NCBI RefSeq assembly: GCF_002000985.1
Contig: NZ_CP018822.1
Location: 1,568,001-1,632,000 of the forward strand
Direction: 5' to 3'
From: Streptococcus gallolyticus subsp. gallolyticus DSM 16831
GTDB lineage: Bacteria > Bacillota > Bacilli > Lactobacillales > Streptococcaceae
DNA: 64,000 nucleotides
Shown here: positions 18,579-25,931 of the stretch, one piece after another
How positions within the stretch are numbered: the stretch's first letter is position 1
How the letters are laid out: every line of letters begins with the position of its first letter
Position numbers and translations under genes: made by a program
The notes under the pieces: model-generated
Database searches by the model: none
What the model was told of the DNA's origin: nothing
Seen by the model: the letters and a program-made list of their open reading frames with translations, nothing else

Positions 18579-19182
18579 TTTAACTCCTTAATGTCATTGC
18601 TTAAGCTGTCTGGCAAATGATGCAAATACATATCGATAGCATCTGTGCTATGTTCAAGGACTGTCATCAAGCCTTGGTCTGGATTAGCATGATTGTCATG
18701 ATAATCAATTTCACCCTCGGCATTGGGATAAAAAGCTAATTTTTCCTCATCAAGTGAAAACTCTGCATGAACATTCTTCTTGTTTCCTCTAGCATCTAAG
18801 CGCAGCCATTTTCCTAAAGAATCAAGATAAGCGGTATTAAGGGCGTGAATGCAATAGCCCGTGTCTGGAGTCGAGCCAAGAGTATCAAGCGCTGATAAGA
18901 AAAGCCTGACGGGATCCCGTTCGCACGAAGAAGGGCTGCTAAAAGATTGGCTTTTGCCCAACAAATACCGACACCCTCGCGCAGACAATCACTAGCCGAT
19001 ACTGTCACTCTGCTATCTTGAACATCCCATGAATGTGAAATCTTATCTCGCACAAACTGAAAGGTGTTTTTTACCAAGTCAATCTCGTCACTACTCTCCT
19101 TTTTCAACTGACGTGCTTGTTGTTGAATCTTTGGATGATCATAATCAACATACTTTGTTGCTTCTAAATACGCTTGGTTCAT
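18575..19182 (-). pseudogene. Transglutaminase-like protein, frameshifted
   Basis: Two overlapping frames together give one transglutaminase-like protein. The first (from ATG 19182, MNQAYLEATKYV, after AAGGGA) contains the catalytic cysteine in GVGICWAKANLLAALLRANG. The second contains the histidine in YCIHALNTAYL and the aspartate in WLRLDARGN. Frame one reads GFSYQRL and then loses homology, while frame two resumes as TLGSTPDTG near 18885-18895, so a 1-base loss or 2-base gain there separates the triad. The break could be a real mutation or an assembly error. Confidence 0.8.
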
Positions 19183-19232
19183 GCACATTTCCCTTTGAAT
19201 TATCAGAATATTATGGTAATAGTATTTTAACA

Positions 19233-19263
19233 TAAAAAAACTGCCGTTACAATGAACGACAGG
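19233..19263 (-). terminator. Terminator of the AEC transporter gene
   Basis: The stem CTGCCGTT / AACGACAG has one mismatch and is followed by seven T on the minus strand. Confidence 0.8.
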
Positions 19264-19271
19264 TATGTTTG

Positions 19272-20213
19272 TTATAAAATCGCCATTAGCAAACTTACGA
19301 TAGGTAAGGTGATTAGGCAGGCGATTGTTGTCATCATGATTGCACAGACGGCATAATCACCGTCAGACCCATTGGCTTCAGCGAGCATTGGCACGAGTTC
19401 AATTCCTGGTAGCGCAGCCATATAGGCAATGGTAGCTGACATGTCTTCTGGCAATCCTAGTTGTGCCATGACAAAGAAAGCAACAACTGGAATAGCAATC
19501 ATTTTAACGATAATACCAGCGTATAATTCACCACACTTAAGGACTGGTTTTAGATTTGCTGAGCAAAGAACACCACCAATATAAATAAGGGCAAGTGGCA
19601 TTGATGTGCTTCCAATGGTGTTAAGAACGGATTCAGCAATAGTTGGAACGGGAATTCCCACTACTATGAAAATGACGGCTAAGACAATAGCGACAAGTGG
19701 TGGAGAGACCAGATTTTTTAGCGTTGCCAAAGAAAAGCCTTCTTTTGCTTGACTGGCTGGCTGTGTTAAGGTCACTCCGTATGTCCAAAAGAATAATTGA
19801 TCGACAATGGTAAAGACTGACACGTACAAAATTGCTGTATCTGGATAAATAGCCGCAACTAGCGGAATTCCCATGAAACCAATATTCCCAAAGACAAAAG
19901 ATGCTCTGTAAATCTTCTGACGATTGCCTTTTAAGCCAAATACTTTTTCAATACAGATATTGACAAGCACCAAAGCGATATAAAGTGCAATGCCGACAGG
20001 GACAATAATCAAACTCTGCATCAGTGACTGTCTGGTCGCACTCGTCACAGCATTAATAAAAATATAACAAGGAAGCGCGATTTTCATAACAAGTCCAGAA
20101 ACACCTGCTAATGACGCTTCTTCTAATATCCTTAATTTTACAGCCAACACGCCCACACAAATCAAAATCAAAAAAATCCCAATCTGCGTCAGCACTATCA
20201 TAAATTGTTCCAA
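19272..20213 (-). CDS. AEC-family (auxin efflux carrier-like) permease
   Basis: The 313-residue integral membrane protein has about ten helices split in two five-helix halves, with FGNIGFMGIPLVAAIYP in the first and AYMAALPGIELVPMLAEANG in the second, as in the AEC family. Bacterial members carry malate, lactate or other organic acids; the substrate cannot be told here. It is monocistronic with its own terminator. Confidence 0.86.
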   Translation of the reverse strand: MEQFMIVLTQIGIFLILICVGVLAVKLRILEEASLAGVSGLVMKIALPCYIFINAVTSATRQSLMQSLIIVPVGIALYIALVLVNICIEKVFGLKGNRQKIYRASFVFGNIGFMGIPLVAAIYPDTAILYVSVFTIVDQLFFWTYGVTLTQPASQAKEGFSLATLKNLVSPPLVAIVLAVIFIVVGIPVPTIAESVLNTIGSTSMPLALIYIGGVLCSANLKPVLKCGELYAGIIVKMIAIPVVAFFVMAQLGLPEDMSATIAYMAALPGIELVPMLAEANGSDGDYAVCAIMMTTIACLITLPIVSLLMAIL

Positions 20214-20293
20214 TGTCTTACTAAACCTTTCTTTAAATACATTTATTTAACGGTAAAACGACTAGTGCGCCTTAACCTAGAAGACGACATTAA

Positions 20294-21181
20294 CTAGTTT
20301 TGTTTTGATTTGAAAAACAGAAACATAGCAAAGATAAACAGAGGTATTCCAGATACTATTCCAATAAGAGCTGGACCAAGCAAAGTCATCGCTCCTGTGT
20401 TCACAACACAAACCATTAAAGGAAGGAGCGTAACGGCATTAATCGCACCATGGCAAATTGCTGGAAACCAAATTGATTTACTCTTTTCATAAACCCAGTC
20501 ACATAATATGCCTGAGGTAACCGTGAAAATACAGAAAATCAGCATTCCTACAATCGGAAAACCTGGATAGTCAGTACCATATTCATAGCCGATCAGTCCG
20601 ATAATTGGCCAATGCCAGATTCCCCAAATAATACCTCCAAGTAATCTGCCCTTATTTTTTCCATATTTTGCTTTCAATTGAGGATACAAGAAACCTCGCC
20701 AACCAACTTCCTCACCAATCGCTAACATGGCATTTATCACTGGAGCATAGGTTATACAGGCAAAAGTATTTATCAAAACTAAGAGAGGATAGCTGATTCC
20801 TTTTGCTTGCAGCTGAGCAAGAGCCTCTTTTCCATTATAAGAAGCCGCATAATACTGACCACTCAAATCAAACTGTTTTGGGAAAATCATAAAATAAAGT
20901 ATCGCACCCAAAACCGTTAAAAGCAATGGAGCAAACCAAGTAATCAAGAATACTTTAGCATTTCCTTTAAATTGAAATTTCCACCCCAAACCTTTTAGAT
21001 GATGTTTTGTTAACAGCACTCCTAACAAAGGTGTGAACATCATTATAGAAAGTAGTAACTGCACAAACAGCGTGTTTCCCATATGATAAACAATAGCAAC
21101 AACTATCTGCATTAGCCATGCTAATGCAAATGTCCATAATAAATACCGTTGTACTTCTTTTCGTGAATATCCCTTATTCAT
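20294..21181 (-). CDS. CPBP-family intramembrane glutamic endopeptidase (Abi/CAAX-like)
   Basis: The protein has about eight membrane segments and the three CPBP motifs: EEVGWRGFLYPQL (motif 1, EExxxR), GIIWGIWHWP (motif 2) and CHGAINA (motif 3 His). Members are membrane proteases acting on prenylated or peptide substrates, often tied to bacteriocin self-immunity; no bacteriocin gene is nearby. I start at ATG 21181 (295 residues) because GGGAG is 8 bases upstream; a GTG 3 codons earlier is too close. Confidence 0.86.
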   Translation of the reverse strand: MNKGYSRKEVQRYLLWTFALAWLMQIVVAIVYHMGNTLFVQLLLSIMMFTPLLGVLLTKHHLKGLGWKFQFKGNAKVFLITWFAPLLLTVLGAILYFMIFPKQFDLSGQYYAASYNGKEALAQLQAKGISYPLLVLINTFACITYAPVINAMLAIGEEVGWRGFLYPQLKAKYGKNKGRLLGGIIWGIWHWPIIGLIGYEYGTDYPGFPIVGMLIFCIFTVTSGILCDWVYEKSKSIWFPAICHGAINAVTLLPLMVCVVNTGAMTLLGPALIGIVSGIPLFIFAMFLFFKSKQN

Positions 21182-21213
21182 AATAATCACTCCCTTTTAC
21201 GTTATCAATAGCA

Positions 21214-21675
21214 TCACTCTAACGCCATGACATATATTTGACATGGGTTGCAGTCATCCCACAATGTCGGAAACACTTCAAATTCCTTAAAACCAAGTGA
21301 AAGATAGAAACGATTTGTGCTATCATAACTATCGTATTTTCCCATTTGAACCGTTTTGACTTGAAGAAAAGTGTAACCTTTTTCGGTAGCAATCTCTTTA
21401 GCTTTCAAAACAAGAGCTTTTCCAACACCCTGTCGGTGATATTCTTTCAAAACTCCCATTACAAATAGCTCAACTGTATCTCTTCCAGTTTCTTTCAAAT
21501 AAACAAAACCAACTGGGTGTTTTTTATCATAAGCAGCTATAAATGGGCACTTTGCACTTTCTTTGATGTAGTTCTCACGCGCTTCAGAAATCCCAAACCA
21601 TTCAGGCAAAGCTCCTAAAATAAAATGTGTTATATCTTGTTTCTCAGTATCATCAATTATTTCTTTGAGTTTCAT
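21214..21675 (-). CDS. GNAT-family N-acetyltransferase
   Basis: The 153-residue GNAT has VLKEYHRQGVGKALVLKAKE as the CoA loop and TNRFYLSLGFKEFEVFPTLWD at the C-terminus. The ending resembles streptococcal YhbS/ElaA-type stand-alone acetyltransferases. It is 33 bases upstream of the CPBP gene on the same strand, so the two may share a transcript. Confidence 0.85.
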   Translation of the reverse strand: MKLKEIIDDTEKQDITHFILGALPEWFGISEARENYIKESAKCPFIAAYDKKHPVGFVYLKETGRDTVELFVMGVLKEYHRQGVGKALVLKAKEIATEKGYTFLQVKTVQMGKYDSYDSTNRFYLSLGFKEFEVFPTLWDDCNPCQIYVMALE

Positions 21676-21704
21676 TGTATTTTTAAAATTTTGAAACAGA
21701 CTTC

Positions 21705-22223
21705 CTAATCAATTCTGCCACTTTTAGCTAATTTCATAGCGTCCGCAGTTAAAAAAGTTCTACGAATCATTGTTTCAATGTAGCGCTCCATAAGTTTTTC
21801 ATCATCAAGAAACAACGTAAAAAATCTTAATGTCCTTGTTTGATTAAACCAAACGATTTTTATTGGTACTTTTAAGGTTTTACTTTCTCCACCGACTGCC
21901 AAACTTGATTGTTCATCTTTCAACTCTTGCATTTTAAAAAAATCATTTTCATTCTGACGAAAATTTTCGATACATTCAATCTCTTTAGAACCAGGTAGTG
22001 AACTGTAAGTAATGGTAGAAATATTCATTAAATCAGCCTTGTTCATATAACTAGCCCAATCAACCATGCCTTTCCAACCATAACCACGAGCAGCTAACAA
22101 AACGTCATACTGATGCCAAGCTTCTTGACTACAATGACGAATCTCTTTAATGTAACTTTCATCATCTAAAACATCACTAGAAGTCAACCTCTTCTTTTTC
22201 TTGAAAAAATCAAGTAGTCCCAT
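21705..22223 (-). CDS. Conserved hypothetical protein, 172 residues
   Basis: I do not recognise this protein. It starts MGLLDFFKKKKR, a Lys-rich amphipathic N-terminus seen in many small peripheral proteins, then has a mixed alpha/beta soluble body (YDVLLAARGYGWKGMVDW; VPIKIVWFNQTRTLRFFTLF) and a helical end. There are no membrane segments or obvious catalytic motif. The ATG at 22223 follows GGGGGA; an upstream start at 22238 would cover that site. It is 29 bases upstream of a GNAT gene. Confidence 0.6.
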   Translation of the reverse strand: MGLLDFFKKKKRLTSSDVLDDESYIKEIRHCSQEAWHQYDVLLAARGYGWKGMVDWASYMNKADLMNISTITYSSLPGSKEIECIENFRQNENDFFKMQELKDEQSSLAVGGESKTLKVPIKIVWFNQTRTLRFFTLFLDDEKLMERYIETMIRRTFLTADAMKLAKSGRID

Positions 22224-22519
22224 AAAATCCCCCTTCATAAATCTTAAAAATCTTCATAAACAACTTACCTTAAAAATCAAATGCAAGCTAAACTTTCATT
22301 CTGCGTTTTTAACTAACAAGCTAACACACTCAACGGTTCGCTGTTACCGTCTCATTTCGTCGTTAACTCCTCATTCTACGACAGCTATCGCATGGGCAGA
22401 ACATCTGCTTCTACTTTCGCTGTTTCATCAGCTCGTACAAGCAGTGATACTGCCTCAACGTGATGCGTATTTTGGAGTGCGACTATCCAGTGGATAGTTG
22501 CAGCAGCTTTCCTTAAAAT
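22224..22519. other. Intergenic stretch without a gene
   Basis: I see no supported gene. A hairpin ACTATCC/GGATAGT (22482-22498) lies just beyond the next gene's end and, with weak T-content, may act as its terminator. The rest is mixed sequence rich in short words such as CTACGA and GCTATC, somewhat like the hairpin region at 4409-4818, but I could not align the two convincingly. Confidence 0.35.
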
Positions 22520-22993
22520 TCAAAAATCCAACATATAAAGAATACTATCCCTATCCGGGTACGTATACGGTATAGGAAGTTCTTCCATACTTATTATATG
22601 AAACCCAGCCCTTTCATAAAATCTATGAGATGCCGTAGCAACAGAAGGCGTATCTAAAATAATATGCTGGATATCTATTTCTTTAGCGTATTTCAGTAAT
22701 GCATTATATAAAGACAATCCTACTTTCTTTGAGCGGAAATCTTTATGGACGAAAAATTTCTTTAAGATTGCGCATTGATTTTCTTTAAGCATTAACCCGA
22801 TTGTTCCTACTACTTTCTCATCAGATAAGGCAATCCAAAACTCTCCTCCGTCCTGTTGATAAAACCGGCTAATATCTATCAAATCCGGCTGTTCCTGAAG
22901 TGAAAGATTGATCTTTGCTTCATTGTTCTGTATATCAAGAATAAGTGATATTATTTCATCATTATATTTTCCTTTATAAGTCTCGATTTTCAT
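22520..22993 (-). CDS. GNAT-family N-acetyltransferase (MarR-fusion-type subgroup)
   Basis: The 157-residue GNAT domain contains GGEFWIALSDEKVVGTIGL, FFVHKDFRSKKVGLSLYNAL and SHRFYERAGF. The GEFW and FFVHKDFR pattern matches the GNAT domain often found fused to MarR regulators; here it stands alone. It is the last chromosomal-looking gene before the recombinase end of the mobile element. Confidence 0.84.
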   Translation of the reverse strand: MKIETYKGKYNDEIISLILDIQNNEAKINLSLQEQPDLIDISRFYQQDGGEFWIALSDEKVVGTIGLMLKENQCAILKKFFVHKDFRSKKVGLSLYNALLKYAKEIDIQHIILDTPSVATASHRFYERAGFHIISMEELPIPYTYPDRDSILYMLDF

Positions 22994-23092
22994 TTATAGC
23001 AACACACCTCTCATTTCTAATTGTTAGCGTCTATCTTCCTTAGCCACTAATATTTAAAAATAATTGTTATCTCAGATTTCGGCAGTAATCTG

Positions 23093-23313
23093 ACATCTAA
23101 ATCACAGCTTCAACCCTATCACAAAAACATCTAAACCACTAACTCAACCCTCTGACATCCAAACCGCCTACTCAACCCTACGGACAATTTCTTTGATATG
23201 TTTCCACAGAATGATTTTTGCGGCCATTTTCTCTCACCGCAACCGACGTCCGGATGCCCGAAAAGCCCGTAAATACTCACTTTTCCGCACTCTATCGTTC
23301 AACCCGTGACATC
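23093..23313 (-). repeat. Cluster of GGGTTGA / GATGTCA direct repeats at the recombinase 3' end
   Basis: On the plus strand three 25-base imperfect copies (23093-23117, 23127-23151, 23155-23179) start ACATCTAAA or ACATCCAAA and end TCAACCCT. Spacers are 9 and 3 bases. A related pair TCAACCC-GTGACATC (23299-23313) contains the recombinase stop codon. Read on the minus strand the words are GATGTCA and GGGTTGA. The stretch 22994-23298 has no gene. The repeats may be recombinase arm-binding sites or part of the element end; that is inference. Confidence 0.6.
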
Positions 23314-25080
23314 AAGACTACCGTCTCCACATGTGTTGTCTGTTCCTTGAGAATACAATTTTTTATCCTCGTCACTGTTTTGAGGACACAATTTATCTGG
23401 TTCTAGTTTAGCATTTTTACGTTTACTTTTAAATTTTTTACCATTCTTGTTTTGAGTTTCACCCGTTTTGAATATTATAGTTAACATTGCAGGATCAATT
23501 TCTCCGTCGCTATTTACTCCACCTACAATAATTTTCTCAACAATACTTTCAAAAACTGTACGATCAAACTCCGTAAGCATTTTCTGTGAAGATAGCGAGT
23601 GCTTAAACTCAGTTAGTCTTTTCTTTACATCAACTTCTGACTTCAATGTTGTTTCAATATTTACCTTCTCTTCTGATAGAAACTCTTTTTCTGAGGAAAT
23701 TTCATTGTACTTTTCATTGTATATGGAATCGCTAATTTTCCCTTCGAGCCTTAGATTTACAAGATTCTCCTCTTTTTTTAGTAATGTTCGAAGTTTGTTT
23801 GTAATCCTTTTTAGTTCCTTGTTAAGGCTATTGTCATTCAATTCTGATTCAATTGTTTCAAGTAAGTCTGTCATTAAATTTTCATTTGAATGATAGAGTT
23901 GTCTGTAAGCTTCCATGAAAGCCCCCTCAATAGCGAGCTCTTCTAATCCTTTACTATGCTTACAAAATTTCTTTCCTTTCTTAATTGATGTAACGCAGTG
24001 CCACACAACTTTGCGATAATCTGATCGGCAGTGCCAACTTCTTCTAGATAATATTGAACCACAAAAACCACATTCTAACATGCTACTAAAAGCATACATT
24101 TTTGAATAACGTTCACGCTTGCCATTTACATTTGCAGCAGTCTTCTTATTTCCTGCTCGACGCAATCTAATCTCCTGTGCTTTTTCAAAATCTTCTTTAG
24201 ATATTATAGGTTCATGATTATCTTTGATATAATACTTATCTTCTTCTCCAAAATTACTCAACCTTCTCTTACTTATTGGGTCAACTGTAAAAGTTTTCCC
24301 CATTAGAATATCACCTTTATATTTTTCATTCTTTATGATTCCTAGAACTGTTGTATCATTCCAATGTTTTAATCCTCTTGGCGATTTGTAACCAAGTTCA
24401 TCAAGTTCCCTTGCAATTACTTTTCCTCCAATACCTTCTAGATATCTTTCAAAAATGTAACGAACAATTTTGGCTTCTTTTTTATTAATTGAAATCTGCT
24501 TGGTTTCTACATCATAATCATACCCTAGGCACCCTTGAAAGCCAACCAATTCTCCACGTTGCATCTTCATTTTTAATCCTTTTTTCACATGGGCAGAAGT
24601 ATTTTCTACTTCTTGCTGTGCAACGGAGCTGAGAATAGTCAGAAGTAATTCTCCATCCATTGTTAGGGTATCTATGTTTTCTTCCTCAAAATATACTCCA
24701 ATTTGCATATCCTTTAACATTCTGACATACTTCAAAGTATCTAGAGTATTCCTTGCAAATCTAGCAATTGCTTTTGTGACAATGTAATCTATTTCTCCAT
24801 TTACACAATCATTTATTAATCGTTGAAAATCTTGTCTCTTTCCTACTTGTGTTCCTGAAATACCTTCATCTGCATAAATATCTGCCAGCTCCCAATCTGA
24901 ACGCTGAGAAATATAATCTTTATAATGTCTCACCTGAGATTCATAGCTGTTCTTCTGATCTTCGCTATCAGAACTAACTCGGCAATAAGCAGCAACCCTC
25001 TTTAAGTGTCTTTCTATATTGTCGCCTCTTCGACGAACTAAAGAATCAGCTTTTATTATTTCAACATTATTTTTTTTCAT
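23299..25080 (-). CDS. Large serine recombinase (element integrase/excisionase)
   Basis: The 593-residue protein has the serine resolvase catalytic domain (RVAAYCRVSSDSEDQ with the nucleophile Ser in YCRVS; YADEGISGTQVGKR; KAIARFARN), then the recombinase domain (EAKIVRYIFERYLEG, LNxxG-type loop) and a zinc ribbon (LECGFCGSILSRR with later cysteines HC and FC). A coiled-coil stretch (about 415-500) and a C-terminal tail follow. Such enzymes insert and excise transposons and ICEs of the Tn5397/Tn4451 type and many prophages. The ATG follows AGGAGG. The last residues (DVTG) are encoded within a repeat motif. Confidence 0.93.
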   Translation of the reverse strand: MKKNNVEIIKADSLVRRRGDNIERHLKRVAAYCRVSSDSEDQKNSYESQVRHYKDYISQRSDWELADIYADEGISGTQVGKRQDFQRLINDCVNGEIDYIVTKAIARFARNTLDTLKYVRMLKDMQIGVYFEEENIDTLTMDGELLLTILSSVAQQEVENTSAHVKKGLKMKMQRGELVGFQGCLGYDYDVETKQISINKKEAKIVRYIFERYLEGIGGKVIARELDELGYKSPRGLKHWNDTTVLGIIKNEKYKGDILMGKTFTVDPISKRRLSNFGEEDKYYIKDNHEPIISKEDFEKAQEIRLRRAGNKKTAANVNGKRERYSKMYAFSSMLECGFCGSILSRRSWHCRSDYRKVVWHCVTSIKKGKKFCKHSKGLEELAIEGAFMEAYRQLYHSNENLMTDLLETIESELNDNSLNKELKRITNKLRTLLKKEENLVNLRLEGKISDSIYNEKYNEISSEKEFLSEEKVNIETTLKSEVDVKKRLTEFKHSLSSQKMLTEFDRTVFESIVEKIIVGGVNSDGEIDPAMLTIIFKTGETQNKNGKKFKSKRKNAKLEPDKLCPQNSDEDKKLYSQGTDNTCGDGSLDVTG

Positions 25081-25104
25081 ACTGAATTTCCTCCTTTTGA
25101 TTCT

Positions 25105-25133
25105 ATATTACCGCGTTCAAATCAAAAGGTCAG
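25105..25133 (-). promoter_or_regulatory. Recombinase promoter, matching a backbone promoter at 57245-57273
   Basis: On the minus strand -35 CTGACC and -10 TAATAT are exactly 17 bases apart, with TTTGAACGCGG ending at the -10. The same layout (CTGACA, 17, TAAAAT, same TTTGAACGCGG) occurs at 57245-57273. The promoter begins directly after the stop of the SHOCT-like ORF, so the recombinase can be expressed independently. Confidence 0.65.
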
Positions 25134-25262
25134 CTATTTTGTGTACTTAATACGCAGTCTATTTTTTATTTTTTCATATTCCTTTTTAGTCAACATATTT
25201 TTGGAATATAAAAAGTTAAGCATTGAAAGTTGCATACTGTATTTTACTGCTGATTGTTCCAA
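25134..25262 (-). CDS. SHOCT-like short protein upstream of the recombinase, TTG start
   Basis: A TTG at 25262 is preceded by AGGAGGG at about 6 bases and opens a 42-codon frame: an N-terminal helix (EQSAVKYSMQLSMLNFLYSK), then MLTKKEYEKIKNRL. The KxxLTxxEYxxIKxRL layout is that of SHOCT domains. I recall very similar 40-60 residue ORFs immediately upstream of large serine recombinases in Firmicute elements. A recombination accessory or directionality role is possible but unproven. Confidence 0.7.
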   Translation of the reverse strand: MEQSAVKYSMQLSMLNFLYSKNMLTKKEYEKIKNRLRIKYTK

Positions 25263-25537
25263 AACTTTCCCTCCTGAAAACATGTTACTCTATGTTATTC
25301 TTGTGGGTATGAATGGTTAGTTCAATCATGGGAATTTCACCCGCTGTCCTTTTACGATGGCAGCCTGAACGGTCAGAAGTATCATTATCAATATTTGTGT
25401 CATGGCAGATAGGTTACCATCCTATTTTTGAATAAATGATTTTCGCTCATTTCCTGGCGCATTACATTCTATTGCTCAACAAATAAATAAAGTCCCACCT
25501 AGAATTATTCAATTGTCAATGAACAAATCAGGAGGGA
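25263..25537. other. Short region without a supported gene
   Basis: Only tiny frames without ribosome sites are visible (for example a 25-codon ATG frame near 25350-25430 on the minus strand). The region separates the recombinase module from the XRE gene and may hold degenerate element sequence. Confidence 0.35.
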
Positions 25538-25762
25538 CTATTTTAAATTATTCTTTATTCGGTGGGGAAAGTCAGTTTGCCCCAACAAATAATCTGTACT
25601 GACATTATATAAATTTGAAAGTTTTATTAATACTTCTGCCGTTAAGATACGTTCTCCTCTCTCAATTTTTGCATAAGCAGAGTGAGTAAACGAAAGTTTT
25701 TCGGCAACGTATTTTTGAGTGAAATCATTGTCTTCTCTCAAATCCCTTAAACGTCGGTACAT
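25538..25762 (-). CDS. Cro/C1-type HTH repressor, 74 residues
   Basis: A single HTH_3 domain: LREDNDFTQKYVAEKLSFTHSAYAKIERGERILTAEVLIKLSNLYNVSTDYLLG. I start at ATG 25762, preceded by TTAGGAG; the frame upstream contains the operator-like palindrome and is unlikely to be translated. Small XRE repressors next to recombinase genes often control excision or transfer, so it may regulate the element. Alternatively it controls only itself. Confidence 0.82.
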   Translation of the reverse strand: MYRRLRDLREDNDFTQKYVAEKLSFTHSAYAKIERGERILTAEVLIKLSNLYNVSTDYLLGQTDFPHRIKNNLK

Positions 25763-25813
25763 CAATCTTTCTCCTAAGGAAAAGTATAGAGGTTGACTCG
25801 GGAAATATTGAAA

Positions 25814-25834
25814 AATTGTCCTATTTGGACAATT
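25814..25834 (-). promoter_or_regulatory. Probable operator of the XRE repressor
   Basis: A perfect inverted repeat AATTGTCC (25814-25821) / GGACAATT (25827-25834) with a 5-base centre lies 52 bases upstream of the repressor ATG. TTGTCC in one arm could also serve as the -35, with AATATT 17 bases on, which would place the operator over the promoter. Confidence 0.6.
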
Positions 25835-25850
25835 CATTTCTGAATACAAA

Positions 25851-25882
25851 GCACTTCTCGAACATAATTAATCGAGAAGTGC
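25851..25882 (-). terminator. Hairpin at the end of the sucrose PTS operon
   Basis: A perfect 11-bp stem GCACTTCTCGA / TCGAGAAGTGC; on the minus strand TTTGTATT follows. The T-run is weak, but the position after the PTS gene fits a terminator. Confidence 0.6.
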
Positions 25883-25931
25883 ACTTAGGTTAACTATAAG
25901 TTAGAAAAAATTATCATTAATTACTACTTAT

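Noticed and set aside
18575..18988. A separate 137-residue gene
   Set aside because: Its first part has no homology and it holds only the second half of the transglutaminase; better read as a frameshift product.
22224..22519. Homology between this gap, 2281-2395 and 4409-4818 as one repeat family
   Set aside because: Only short similar words are shared; no continuous alignment could be made by eye.
25340..25430. A 25-codon frame (MTQILIM...) upstream of the SHOCT-like ORF
   Set aside because: No ribosome site and no recognisable protein; too short to support.
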